Made by a program: the position numbers and the translations under genes | Source: Rhodocollybia butyracea | Taxonomy: Eukaryota > Basidiomycota > Agaricomycetes > Agaricales > Omphalotaceae | NCBI GenBank assembly: GCA_015501585.1 | Contig: JADNRY010000022.1 | Coordinates: forward strand, 124,001-188,000 | Direction: 5' to 3' | Length of the DNA stretch: 64,000 nucleotides | Notes under the pieces: model-generated | Told to the model about the DNA's origin: nothing | What the model saw: the letters and a program-made list of their open reading frames with translations, nothing else | The model's database searches: none | Shown: positions 1-11,664 of the stretch, piece by piece | How the letters are laid out: every line of letters starts with the position of its first letter | How positions within the stretch are numbered: position 1 is the stretch's first letter

Positions 1-816
1 GGGGTGCGAGAGAGGGTCCGTTGTGCGATGAACGTACGCTTGATCAATTTGTTACTTTGTTTTCGCCTTTGCTTAATATCCGCTCGTAGCCATGAGGAAC
101 GTCAAATTCAGACTTTTAGATGCGAGTCTTGCGCAAGAACCCATCTTTCGTGGTGGTGGGCAAATAGTACCCACTGCTCGACGTGTTTGCTACTCTTCGT
201 TTCTGATGGTAAATCCCTTGTCTTTCCGACAAATTCAAACTGACCCACTCTTTCCCCACCAGGCGACCCCCCGTCTCATGGAGCCAGTCTACTACGTCGA
301 GGTTCAAACTCCAGCTGACTGCGTATCAGCGGTCTACACCGTCCTTGCCCGTCGTCGTGGTCACGTCACGCAAGACATAGCCAAAGCTGGATCACCACTG
401 TATACAGTAAAAGCTTTGATTCCGGTCATCGATGCGAATGGGTTCGAGACAGATTTGAGGACTGCAACTCAAGGACAGGCGTTTTGCCTGCAAGTATTTG
501 ATCACTGGTCTATTGTGCCGGGTACGTGGCAAGCTGTCTTCTCTTCTTTTCACTGATACCTTTTGAAAAGGTGATCCTACTGATACCAGTATCAAGCTTC
601 GTCCGTTGGAACCTGCCTCTGGGCAAGCGCTGGCCAGAGACTTGGTCCTGAAAACTCGTCGGCGAAAGGGATTGGGAGACCAGATCGCGGTGTCGAAGTA
701 TCTTGACGATGAATTTGTGGTATGTTCGCTCGTTCTATCATGCGTCCGTCGCTCACTCGTTTGGCTACTTCTAGTTGGCATTATCTGCATCTGGGCATGC
801 TGATTTACTAGGCTGA
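1..816 (+). CDS. SNU114: U5 snRNP GTPase Snu114 / EFTUD2, C-terminal part (5' end outside window)
   Basis: This is the C-terminal third of the EF-2-like GTPase of the U5 snRNP, which with Brr2 and Prp8 drives spliceosome activation and disassembly in the nucleus. Likely exons are 1-33, 90-208, 263-521, 571-719 and 775-816, and all four introns are 49-56 nt with GT..AG ends. Diagnostic stretches are [50 protein letters not shown] and KTRRRKGLG, which match the EF-G domain IV/V region of EFTUD2 as remembered. The stop codon is at 814-816. The GTPase domain lies upstream of the window. The gene is co-oriented with the PEPCK gene 415 bp downstream. Identity is very secure; exon borders are inferred from phase. 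Confidence 0.93.
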
Positions 817-1231
817 TATGTTGTAAAAGTAGATGTACATCTTTAATAATATGTTTTCTTCTTCGAGTTCTGGTAAAAGTAAGAATAGGGGGTGGATACC
901 TAGTGGGCAAATAGCGGTTACAAAGTCTCAAAACTTTCGGCGCCGCGCGTGATGGCGGTCCGGGGTAAGGCATGTGTTTTTCTGCGGGGTCGTGTACACT
1001 CTGTCACATTCCTAGTAGTTCGTCCCAAGTGCTGCACAACGAACTACTAGGAATTGCAAATAAAAGGCAGCGGAAGTTTCATCATACGGTTCGGAGCAAG
1101 CCGGGATATGCGCTATGCAGGCCAGCGCCACTAATAACTAGTGTTCAAGTCTTTTCCAAGTTGTCACGTTTTTACTCCCCCGATTCCTTCGCCCAAATCT
1201 AAGAACAGCTTTGTTTTCTACTTCTACTATC
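817..1231. promoter_or_regulatory. SNU114-PEPCK intergenic region
   Basis: This 415 bp stretch has no coding signal. It must hold the SNU114 terminator and the PEPCK promoter. The only clear structure is the perfect 16-bp inverted repeat at 1008-1054, listed separately. A pyrimidine-rich tract runs into the PEPCK start codon, as is usual for fungal promoters. Confidence 0.5.
1008..1054. repeat. Perfect 16-bp inverted repeat in the PEPCK promoter
   Basis: Left arm ATTCCTAGTAGTTCGT (1008-1023) is the exact reverse complement of right arm ACGAACTACTAGGAAT (1039-1054), with a 15-nt spacer. It lies about 180 bp upstream of the PEPCK start codon. It could be a cruciform, a dimeric factor-binding site or the remains of a small inverted element. 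Which of these is not decidable from sequence. Confidence 0.9.
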
Positions 1232-3239
1232 ATGCCCATCCAAACTCCCTACGTTACTCCTCATATTCTGCACAAGAATTACGCTCAGTCTTCCGATGCC
1301 GAGCTTTACTCTAATCGTTGGTGTTCTTACCTGATCGCTCAATGATTTCACTGATAATCTACTAGTCATCGGCAAAGAGCTCGAGTTTTTCTCTCAAGCT
1401 GGCTTCGATATGGACAAAATCTATCTGAAGCGTAATGCTCCGGTCGCTCAGCTTTACGAAGACGCTATTCGTAACGAAGGGGCAATCCTTTCATCCTCTG
1501 GTGCTCTTATCAACTTTTCTGGTAAGAAAACCGGCAGAAGTCCAAAAGACAAGCGTATAGTGTACGAGGATACCTCCAAGGACGATATTTGGTGGGGTTC
1601 TGTCAACATCAAGCTCGACGAACGTATGTCGTGTGATGTTTTCTTGGTTTTAACTCATCCCTCTCTTAGACACTTTTGAAATTAACCGCGAGCGTGCCAT
1701 CGATTATCTCAACACGCGCGACAACGTCTACGTCTTCGATGGTTTCGCTGGTGTGAGTATTACCCCAATTTACCTCACATCTCAAGGCTGACGCCCCTAT
1801 CTAGTGGGATCCCAAGTACAGAATTAAAGTCCGTGTCATTTGTGCAAGGGCATACCATGCTCTGTTTATGGCTCGTCATTTATATTCCCTTTCGGATCTT
1901 CTTTCTCATTGAATTATTCATTATAGAATAACATGCTCATCCGACCAACGGAAGAAGAGCTCGTCAACTTTGGCGAGCCCGACTTCACCATTTACAATGC
2001 TGGTCAGTTCCCCGCTAACCGTTTCACCAACGGCATGTCCTCCACAACATCCGTCGAAGTCAACTTCAAGCGAATGGAGATGGTCATTCTCGGAACGGAA
2101 TATGCTGGCGAAATGAAAAAAGGCGTTTTCAGCGTCATGGTTCGTATATCCGTCCATCTTTTCCCACACCTATCTAAACATCCATTCTAGCACTATCTCC
2201 AGCCCGTAAAATTTGGTCAACTCTCTCTCCACTCCTCTGCCAATGTCGGCATCAAGGAAAATGATGTCACCCTCTTCTTCGGTCTTTCTGGAACCGGAAA
2301 GACTACTCTCTCGGCTGATCCTAATCGATTGCTTATTGGTGATGACGAGCACGTCTGGTCTGATACCGGTGTTTTCAATATCGAGGGTGGTTGCTACGCC
2401 AAATGCATCAACCTCTCGGCCGAGAAGGAACCTGAGATCTTCAACGCTATCCGCTTCGGCTCTATCCTTGAGAATGTTGTCTACAATCCTCTTAACCGGT
2501 CACCCGACTACGACGATGTTTCGATTACCGAGAACACTCGTTGCGCATATCCTATCGAATTCATCCCAAATGCTCAAATTCCTTGTGTCGTCAACCGTCA
2601 GCCCAGTAACATCATCATGCTAACTTGCGATGCGTTCGGTGTCCTTCCACCTGTGTCAAAACTCACACCAGAACAGGCCAGCTACCACTTTTTGGCTGGC
2701 TATACTTCTAAAACTCCTGGAACCGAAGATGGTGTTCTTGAGCCCATTCCTACCTTCTCCACTTGCTACAGTGCACCCTTCATCATCCTTCACGTACGTC
2801 TTTTTTGTGTTTACGATAGGCTCGTACTGATGTTCCATATGTTCAGCCATCCCGATATGCTTCGATGCTTGCCGAGCGCATGTCCAAGCACAACGTCGAC
2901 TGCTGGCTCGTCAACACTGGATGGGCTGGCGGAAAGTTTGGTGTTGGCAAGCGTTGTCCGCTCAAATACACTCGCAAGATCATCGACTCTATACACAATG
3001 GTTCCCTCGCGAAGACCCTCGCAGCAGGCAAGCACGAGAACTTTGGCACGTTTAACCTCACCATCCCAACTGAAATTGAGGGTGTTCCACGGGAACTGCT
3101 CAACCCGGAGATTGCTTGGCCAGATAAGGAGGCGCTCAACCGGGAGGTCAAGAAGCTTGCAGGAATGTTCGTAAAGGCGTTCAAGCTCTACGAGACGGAT
3201 GTTGATGCAAAGGTGATGAAGGCTGGACCCTCAGCGTAA
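1232..3239 (+). CDS. PCK1: Phosphoenolpyruvate carboxykinase (ATP)
   Basis: This enzyme converts oxaloacetate plus ATP to phosphoenolpyruvate, CO2 and ADP, the committed cytosolic step of gluconeogenesis. The ATG at 1232 opens MPIQTPYV. The kinase-1a P-loop [16 protein letters not shown], the following IGDDEHVW metal/nucleotide motif, [16 protein letters not shown] and [14 protein letters not shown] are all present, so it looks catalytically complete at roughly 540 aa. Introns inferred: 1317-1365, 1624-1669, 1753-1804, 1871-1926, 2140-2190 and 2794-2846. The fourth seems to use a GC donor (GCTCGT): the reading frame and the family motif M-x-NMLIRPT leave no in-phase GT alternative. Its neighbour on the same strand is a mitochondrial dicarboxylate carrier, consistent with use on non-sugar carbon. 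Confidence 0.96.
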
Positions 3240-3534
3240 CCTCTGCATATACATAAATCCCTGCACGTATATCTATGTCGCTGTTTTGGTTTACAAACAT
3301 TACTTATTACATGGATATAAAACTGTATACATTATTAGCGAAGGACTGAATGTGATCGGTATGACGATAACTTCGGCATTACTTATAACCGCGGCATATA
3401 TTTATGTCCTCAAATTTTTGTTACTGATCAACCGTGTTGTATAAACGTTCCTTAAAGTGCGTCTGTGGGGCACAGGTATAAAGTCCAAGGGCGAATATAT
3501 CGCATTCAAGTGCTTGGAACTTGCCTCACCACTC

Positions 3535-4945
3535 ATGGCCACAGTATATCCCTTCTGGTGAGCCCTTATAGCTACCCTCGGTGAATTTATGTGAATTGCT
3601 GTTTTTGCAGGCTCGGAGGTTAGTCAAGACAATGTATACCAGAGAATTTGACCTTTTCATCGTAGTTCCCAATAGGAGTCGCGGCGTCCCGTACGTTTCA
3701 TTACCAAGGTCAAAGATTTTCACTGATTTGCTTTATAGTGGCCTCGTGCTGTACCCATCCTCTAGACTTGACCAAAGTGTCAGTTGACGCCCTTCGCGAA
3801 ATGCTATTCCGTCGTCTAATTCATCATTTTCAGTCGGATGCAAACCATCAAGGCGGCCCCAGGAGCCAAGCTGCCATCCATGTTCTTTGTCCTCCGCAAA
3901 TCCATCGTGCAACAAGGTCTTCGCGGCGTCTACACTGGGCTTACAGCTTCGTTACTACGGCAGATGTCGTATTCTCTGGTGCGTATTGGGACCTACGAAG
4001 AACTGAAGCGGCGGTTATCGCAAAACGGCAAGCCATCGTCTGCGCAACTGCTTGCAGCAGCATCTCTAGCCGGAGGATTGGGCGGTGTGGCTGGCAATCC
4101 TGCCGATATTCTACTAGTCCGAATGACAAGCGATGTCATAAAACCACAGGAACACCGATTCAACTATTCAAACGCGGTATCTGGTCTTATGAGTCTTGCT
4201 AAACAGGAAGGTGTGAAGGGTATGACGAGGGGTTTGGGAACGAATGTTGTAAGTCGCGTTTTTGCTCGAGTTTTGCTACACGCTCATGCTTTCGATCACA
4301 CAGGCTAGAGCAATGCTAATGAATGTGAGCAAACCTTAGACCATTTGTATTCGCACCTAACCATCCTCATTGTTTAGGCGTCTCAAGTTTGCTCGTATGT
4401 TACTTGTGACCTCTTGTTTGAACAGGAAGTAACCAGATTTTTCTAGATACGATCTATTCAAGTCTGCCCTCATGCATAAAACAATACCTGTACTGGAATA
4501 TCAGTTGAAAGACAACATTGCGTTGCATATACTTTCTAGTCTTCTTGCAGGCACCTTTGCGACCAGTTCGTAGTATCACGCACGTTTCTACCATTGTTCA
4601 CACTCATCTACCTATGCAGCTGTTTGTTCGCCTGCGGATGTGCTCCGCACACGGGTAATGACATCGGTATGTTTTTCTCGACCATACTTGGTAGTTTGCC
4701 TCTGACAATGTTATCTAGACCTCTAACGACTCGGTGTTCCATATTTTGCAAACCTCGTTACAAAAGGAAGGACCGAAATTTTTGTTTAAAGGCTGGACAC
4801 CGGCGTTCTTCCGTCTTGGGCCCAATACCGTTCTACTGTTTGTTTTCTTTGAGGTAATTGTTTTCTTTACCGCGCCTCGTCCCATCTTACGCCCAGCGTC
4901 TCATAGCAACTGAAGAAAGGATGGAGTGCTCTGCAGCTTGATTGA
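3535..4945 (+). CDS. DIC1: Mitochondrial dicarboxylate carrier
   Basis: This is an inner-membrane carrier exchanging malate or succinate for phosphate (family knowledge). Three mitochondrial-carrier repeats are visible through their signatures HPLDLTKVRMQ, NPADILLVRM and SPADVLRTR. Each has the Px[D/E]xx[K/R]-like start, and these support a six-helix carrier of about 300 aa. The beginning YPFWLGGVAAS is assembled from exons of 23 nt (3535-3557), 8 nt (3611-3618), 15 nt (3676-3690) and 40 nt (3739-3778). Further introns are 3779-3833, 4249-4303, 4325-4377, 4395-4446, 4566-4619, 4667-4718 and 4854-4906. The start codon is chosen because the next in-frame Met follows the first carrier signature. 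It lies 295 bp downstream of PEPCK on the same strand. The distinction from the oxaloacetate carrier rests on overall resemblance to DIC1. Confidence 0.88.
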
Positions 4946-5188
4946 TCTAGATGTTATTTATCCTTATACAGACTACTAGTATATCCGGGACCAGGTCTAT
5001 CTGGTTGTAATTACGTAGATATTTAAAAGCAGACTCTTTGCTAGTCTTAGATAGACACAACATTCTATTATATGTATCGATATCTTTGTCTTTGTCAAGT
5101 GACCGTGCATGATGGAGGGTGCCTAAATGCCTCAAATCCCGGCCATCATTTTACATAGGCGGCAAGTAAGTGCTTGTTGTTTTTCCTG

Positions 5189-7217
5189 ATGGAGGCTTTC
5201 CAGTTATTGTCAGGAGGCGTCCAGTTCAACAAGAACAAGTTCAAAAAGGATGTAGAATTATTTAATGTATGTCTTTATCTGAAATCAAATACTCAACTGA
5301 CGTTTTCTAGGGAAAATCACAAACACAACATGAGCACAAACCAGCTGAATTTCCTGCATCGCTCGACTTTTTCAAATATGCAGATGGAAAAAGAAAACCA
5401 GCTGTAGCCAAGTTAGACGGCAGTGAAAGGCCAGAGAAGAAGAGAAAGGTCGAGGAGGAGCAAGACTTAGAGATTCCTCAGCAACGCCATCGCGTGACTA
5501 CAAAGGGCTCTAATATCCCAGACTCTGCTGAATCGTTCGAGGCATTGCGAGATCGTTATCATCTCTCCTCGCAAATCATGTCCAACTTGTCCAAGAATGA
5601 CTATCATCATCCTACTGCTATTCAGTCTTATGGCATTCCGATACTACTCGAGGTATTTAGGACTGTTTTATCAACTAACCTATGCTCACCAGTCATTTCA
5701 GTCCCGAGATCTCGCCGCCATCTCTCCCACTGGCACTGGTAAAACTATTTCTTATATCCTACCCACTCTCGCATCCCTCCGTGCTCCAGCCACAAGTGCT
5801 GACTCGGACTCCGGTCTTGGTGTCAGGGCTATCATCCTAGTACCTACACGAGAACTGGCACACCAAATTCACAACGAATGTCTCAAGCTTGCCCAGGGAC
5901 GCAAGTGGAAAATCATTCTTTTCAGCAAAGCCACTGCCAATACCTTGTCAGACAAAACCGTCAGAGATAAAGTAGGTGAGTAGCCTCACCCTATACCGGA
6001 AGTACGCCTAACCCAACTGTTTTAGATATAATCGTCACTACGCCGCTGCGTCTGGTTTCCTCATTGCAGTCGGGGTCATTGTCTTTGAGCAAGTGAGCGC
6101 TATGCACAATTCTTCTCATCCAAGGCTCAATGCTGTTCAGTGTTCGGCATCTCATTTTCGACGAGGCAGATCGAATGTTGGATAAGGAATTTTTGCCTCA
6201 GATAGAAGAAATCGTAGCTGCATGTACCCATCCAAGCCTTCAGAAGGCGGTATTCAGTGCCACCCTTCCAGCAAACGCTGAAAAAATTGCAATGGATATG
6301 CTCCAGGATCCCGTCCGCGTAGTTGTCGGCTTAAAGTGCGTCCGCTTGGCATTGTGTTCGACCTCATTCTCATACTACTCTAGAGACACCCCTCTCCCTC
6401 TCATCGCCCAGACTCTCACATATGTTGCTGATGACGGTTCCAAACTTCCTAGTCTCCTTACGTATTTCTCACAGCCCTATAACCCACCTGTCCTCATATT
6501 CACTTCGACTCAACCACGTGCATCTTCTCTAGCTGAGGAACTTGTACTGAACGGAATCTCAAACGTCGACTGCTTACACGCGGGCATGTCCAAAAAGGAG
6601 CGAGAGGATGCAGTCACTCGTATGCGCAAAGGCGAAAGTTGGGTCATGGTCAGCACAGAGGTCATGGCTCGTGGAATGGATTTCAAGGGTATCCGAGAAG
6701 TCATCAACTACGATTTTCCAACAACCGTCCAAAGCTACATCCATAGAATTGGCAAGTGCTCCATTGATGTTGCAATGTTTGCTAAATCGCGATTACAGGT
6801 CGAACCGGAAGAGCGGGTCGCTCTGGAAAAGCAGTCACATTCTTTACAGACGACGACGGTCCATATCTCAAATCGTACGCTTACCTATTGCCTTTTCGAT
6901 GACTTGTTTTGCTCAATCCCTGCATTTTTCTCAAGCATCGCTAATGTTATCATGCAATCAGGACAATCAGTTCCCGAATGGATCACTAAATTGCCAAAGC
7001 CGTCGAAAATGAAACGAAAGCAGATGGGAAAAACGAAGCGTGCCGAAATGGTCAATGCTGCACGAAAAATAGGTCGTAGTGACGCGTTGAAGAAGCGGTA
7101 AGTGGTCTGTTTCTGACTTTGTCCCATCTTATAACAACGTGCAGAGAAATGATTGCTGGATCGAAACGGCGGAAATCCAAAGAGGATGTGACTCAGGGAA
7201 AGAAATCCGATCCATGA
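5189..7217 (+). CDS. ROK1: DEAD-box ATP-dependent RNA helicase Rok1 (DDX52)
   Basis: This is a nucleolar helicase of small-subunit pre-rRNA processing (family role). All motifs are in order: Q motif ([11 protein letters not shown]), I (SPTGTGKT), Ia (PTRELAHQ), Ib (TTPLRL), II (DEAD), III (SAT), IV (LIFTSTQ), V ([11 protein letters not shown]) and VI ([11 protein letters not shown]). The start [10 protein letters not shown] resembles the Rok1 N-terminus, and the C-terminus is a basic tail. About nine exons are needed. The intron 6752-6798 splits motif VI and begins with a consensus GC donor (GCAAGT). Only this splice restores [11 protein letters not shown]. The acceptor around 5692-5708 is ambiguous (SFQ insertion or not). 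The stop is at 7215-7217. Confidence 0.93.
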
Positions 7218-7779
7218 CCCTTGGAAGTCTGTGCGACCGCCGATTGACTCCTCACTGCCCATCTAGTCATATGATCCATCTCTTGCTTTCCTTGTATCAC
7301 TATCAGTTTCTTATAGACAATATATGGTACGCTAGCTGATTATTAGTGAATGAATTGCAAAGCTACAACTCAGTCTGCTATACATACGTGCTTTCGAAGA
7401 CAATGAGAGTATTGAGTATTTTTCCTTTACATACTTGTAAATCACTGATCTTACCGGATTGACCATTGATATCAATTATCCCACAGAACAGACATGCCTC
7501 GCGACTTCTGTGAATAGATGAATACATTGTGAATGTCTCCGTTGATTGTGCTTGCCTGAAACGGATATGTTCTGTGACTTCGATGCATTGAGGCAAACAC
7601 GACGTGATATTAGCGAGGGGTGAACGTCCGACGGCCCATTTTTGGTAGAATGCGTTCAGTAGAAAAGGCGATGGGCGGTTGGGTGTTCCCCACTCAGCCC
7701 CAACGAGCCTCACAGTGCTTTGGGTTTATAGCACATCTTCCATTATATTCTCTATACATCTAAATCTTTTTCCGACATT
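7218..7779. other. Intergenic region
   Basis: The ROK1 3' flank is followed by the promoter of the HMG-box gene. The short open frames on both strands here have no splice-supported continuation and no recognisable motif. A C/T-rich tract precedes the ATG at 7780. Nothing else was seen. Confidence 0.5.
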
Positions 7780-8965
7780 ATGCCAGCTCGCAGAATTGAA
7801 CATTCTCCTCGTCGATCCCGTCGGCTATCGTACCAGAGCCCCAAACGTTATGATGGTGAGTTACGGTTGCCGATAGTTAATCTAATAATGATCCTCACTT
7901 CCACGCAGAAGATGGTTTTGAAGTCTTTGACGATGACGTCTTTCGGTGCCCTTCCGAACCCGCCTCGGTCAACAGTTATGCATCAAGTTCGCCTCCACCC
8001 CCTGCTCCATCTCGCGACATTGCATTCCACCCTACCTCTCACTCACATTCGAAACGAAAAGGCGATGATCACATAAAACGTCCGAAGAACGCCTTCATAA
8101 TGTACCGCAGTGCATGGTGTACCGAAAATAAAGACCAACCTGACGCCGAGAAGGACCACCGAAAAGTTAGCCGTATGCTCGGCGCGCAATGGAAACTACT
8201 CTCGAAAGCTGAACAAGAGCCTTACAGGAGGATGGCGGAGGCGGAGGCGAGGGAGCACGCGTTGATGTATCCGGGATACAAATACAAACCCACTTCGCGA
8301 GGGAAGCGGTCTGCAAAGTGGGCTGGGAGGAAGGCGTTCAGGGATACTCGCGCAGACCAGGAAAAATGTGACAGGATCGTTAGAGAGCTTTTCATCATAA
8401 AGTCTCCCGCTATCAAGCCCAAAATTGAAGCTTCTGCTTCGCCTGACCTCGTATCGTCGCCCATCCCATCCCAGCCGCCTTCCGCCGACGATGAACTTGT
8501 CTACCCCGCCGATGAGTTTGTCCCCACCGAAGACATTCCATATCTCGACTTGGATGCGTCTGAAGAATCAAAGGTGCACCCTGTTGTTACTCTTCTCGCT
8601 TTCGCCAACATACTGACATCGGTTTCTTTCTAGGCATGTTCATTTACCACTAAAGCCCAAACCGAAAACGCCTACCATTGGGACACCACGGCGAATGATT
8701 CCCATCTTGGATTTCCCGGACCGATTGAGCCTTGTAATCTTGAGCCATCGTTCTCCACCGACTTTTTAGGATACAGCGAGCACGAACCTTGCTTCTTCCA
8801 TGCACCCTCGCCACCTCTCTCTCTGCTCTCCGATGCAGAATTTCGCATGTCCGGCTTCGATCGTTACTCGGATATCGTCCAGTGTCCTGCATCTCCTGCA
8901 TCGGACCCATCAGGCGCCTTCGCACAGTTTGAGGCCTCATACATAGACTACGACCTGGATGCCTG
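7780..8965 (+). CDS. HMG-box transcription factor (MATA_HMG type)
   Basis: This is a sequence-specific DNA-binding protein of the fungal mating/Ste11-like HMG class. Residues of about 90-165 form one HMG box: it begins IKRPKNAFIMYRSAW, has the core KVSRMLGAQWKLLS and ends with a YPGYKYKP tail. The N-terminus MPARRIEHSPRRSRRL is basic. The region after the box is acidic and Ser/Pro-rich, as in activation domains. Introns inferred at 7856-7908 and 8574-8633, with the stop at 8963-8965. Basidiomycete relatives regulate pheromone response, sexual development or fruiting, but no target can be named from this sequence. There is no homeodomain or pheromone-receptor gene nearby, so it is not placed in a mating-type locus. 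Confidence 0.88.
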
Positions 8966-9577
8966 ATTTTTCTTTAGTTACGCCGCCTTCTTCATTTGTA
9001 CTAGTAGCATTCTTCGCATTGGCATTGAGATGACACTTGAAGTGTTGTAGACTAAATTCATTTACATTTGTATATTTCGCGCACCAATAACGACGATTTT
9101 TTCTATACGGTGCCAAAGGTGCCATCGTAATCCAAAGCTGCCCAGCTATTCAGGACGCAGTCTGTCAGTTGAAATCAAATGTTAGCATAGTTGATCTTGC
9201 TATCTAAACTGTGGGGTTTACCTCCTTGTTCCTTTGTTGTTCCTCAAGCTCAGCCCGGCGCCCGTAATCTCGTCACAAAAGCTGTTTTCAAGACCAGCTG
9301 CACATTTAAAAAAAATCGTAACACGAAATGTGATTCCTGACTGGGAATCAGGTTAGCAAAGAGGATAGAGCCAAGTTCACAGTAAACGATTAAACGATTA
9401 TTAGCCAGTTACGCGATCACGCTTTGATCTTTAATGGACCGCATTGCGTCAACTTCAAGTTTGATAAATAGGACCGTGCTAGGAAATTAAGCAGAGACAT
9501 GACTGCTAATTAGTATGTTCATATTATATAGCTTTGTTATAATATCGCTCAAAGCATCGCAGATATATCGAGCGTGT
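8966..9577. other. Convergent 3' intergenic region
   Basis: A 612 bp AT-rich stretch lies between the convergent ends of the HMG-box gene and CCA1. It must contain both terminators. No coding frame with splice support and no repeat was recognised. Confidence 0.5.
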
Positions 9578-11664
9578 CTATTTGTTTTTTCGTGCCCTCT
9601 TGCTCGCGGGTTCATTGAGCTCATTAACCGCAAGGTTCCCTGACGAATACTGCTCTTTCAACCATACTGTACATTCTTCTTTCGATCCGTCCGGGTATTC
9701 AAGTTGCCATTCGATAACGCGTGCAAGCACTACACCTGTCCAAGGACCGCCTTTTGCATTCAGGATTGCGCCTACTTCTCCGCCCTTCAAGACGCATCAG
9801 CAAGTTTATATAGATAACAGAATGGACATACATCTAGCAAAGGCTTAGCTTCGACAGTGGATGGTAAGCCTAGCTCTTCGGCTTGCTGAACAAAAGAATT
9901 GTACACGTTGATCCTTTCAGATGCTGCTGATACTGTGAAAGAGAACGTTACTCGGTGGCTCGAAGAACTGTACAACAGTATATTACCATTCAAGCCTTGG
10001 TCGAGGTTGTCGCAGCATTCTATCAGTTCTTGGATTAACGAGAACAGCAAGGAACTACTCCAATGTGATCCTGTGTGTGGATTGTGAACGGCCTTCTCCC
10101 GAAGCATCAGACCTGTTTTCATCCTCGAAACTAGAAAATGATTTTGAGCAAGTATGGTACTCACCGATGGCTACCCGTTTAGAGGGCTGCTTGAACTTGT
10201 CACGCATCAAATCAGGGTTTCTTAGAAGCTCAGAAGCAGCGAAAAGAGCAGGAATTCCGTCAAGGTAATGATTCTGCGTTCCCAGCTTTAGAGATTCTCG
10301 GATCACGTATGTTACAGCTGGGAATTCTTTCTGTTTCCGATCTTTGTAGTTGATACCAAGATAAGGCGTGAGCGTCGCGGCGAGGTAAAGTCGGTCTGTG
10401 CAAGTGGAATCCGTATGTATAGCACTCAAGAGAAGAGGATGCAGTGGGGTTAACTTTGTTTCGGAGAGAAGAAGCAGCCTCAAAATCGAGACAGCTTTCA
10501 GGGAATCAATTTTTGGGCCAACAGGTCGAGAAAACGTTGATGTAACTTCGAGTGGAATGACTGAGAAGATGGAGTCGAACAACGACAACTCATGAATGAG
10601 ACTGACAGCACGCACGGGATCCCTCCCTATATTCCAGAACGATTAAAATATTGATACAAGTGCATCAAAAACACGCCGACCTTTCATCATCTTAGTCAAT
10701 TCCATTCCAGCCCTCTCTCTAGCCACCTTTGATACGAGGGCTTCCTGAATCTCGGGATCCTTCACCGCGTTTTCCAGCTCAGGGACTAAACGGAAGCCGA
10801 ACCGACTCGCGAAGCGAATGCATCTAATAACCCTCAGTGGATCATCCAAAAAAGTTTCTCTCGGAGGCAGCGGGGTCCGGATTATTCCATTGCGAAGGTC
10901 ATCCAGTCCCTGAATCGTGTTGAGTTATTGCAATAATTATCGTAGAAACCAGGAAAATCACCCGTTCTGTGAAATCTTCCACCTTATGCGTATGCACGTT
11001 ATAAAACAGAGCGTTGATGGTCATATCCCTCCTTGATGCATCTTGTACGGGAGTTCCGAACGTCTAAAGAAAACTCGGTTTGCACGACCTAGATCGATTG
11101 GACAACTCTTACCACCCCAGTCGGAATGCGACTATTGGAAGCATACTCTTCGCTACGTAGATTTACTAAATCAAGCTCGAGCCCAAACATCTTGAATGTG
11201 GCCGTCTCTAGATGTTTTGACTGATCTGGATTTTGTGCGATTTTGCTTATGGTTCCGACCTTGATATTTTGACTATTAGCGTATTCAGCCAGATGTTCAG
11301 CAAAAGCTAGGCCCATGATATCGCTCAACGCCACGTCGATATCATTACTCTGAGAACCTAAGAGCTGGAAGAAAGTCAGTCTAGTCCCGATTGCAATTCC
11401 AAGTCAACTGACTTTATCTCGAACCCATCCCCCTGCAATTCTACAAGCAGTAGAAATTCCTTTTTCCGTCTGAAGATTATCCCTGCATTTATCTAGCAAT
11501 GAGCAGATATTTTCTTCAGTTTCCGTCAACTCGATTTGCATTTCGGTGGGTGGCATAACACGGTCCATGGCAACATTTTTCAGGGATATAAAGCCCATAT
11601 TGCTATGAATAAAATTTCGAAGAGGGGGAAGAGTATAAGCAGAGAAACGGTTCAGAAGAAACAT
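9578..11664 (-). CDS. CCA1: tRNA nucleotidyltransferase (CCA-adding enzyme)
   Basis: This class II nucleotidyltransferase adds the 3' CCA to tRNAs. Visible motifs are RIAGGWVRDK (flexible loop region), SNDIDVALSD with the catalytic D-x-D, RRDMTINALFYN, VEDFTERGLDDL, DDPLRVIRCIRFASRFGF (DxxR-type motif) and ARERAGMELTKMM. The stop is at 9578-9580 and the start at 11662-11664. The first Met opens a hydrophobic/basic leader (MFLLNRFSAY), and further Mets occur near residues 23 and 32. In yeast, one CCA1 gene uses alternative starts to supply mitochondria, cytosol and nucleus, so the same may apply (inference). Several short introns separate about seven exons. PRP31 is divergently transcribed, 64 bp away. 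Confidence 0.92.

Noticed and set aside
7780..8965. Mating-type locus centred on the HMG-box gene
   Set aside because: Basidiomycete mating loci carry homeodomain pairs or pheromone/receptor genes, and none is present here.
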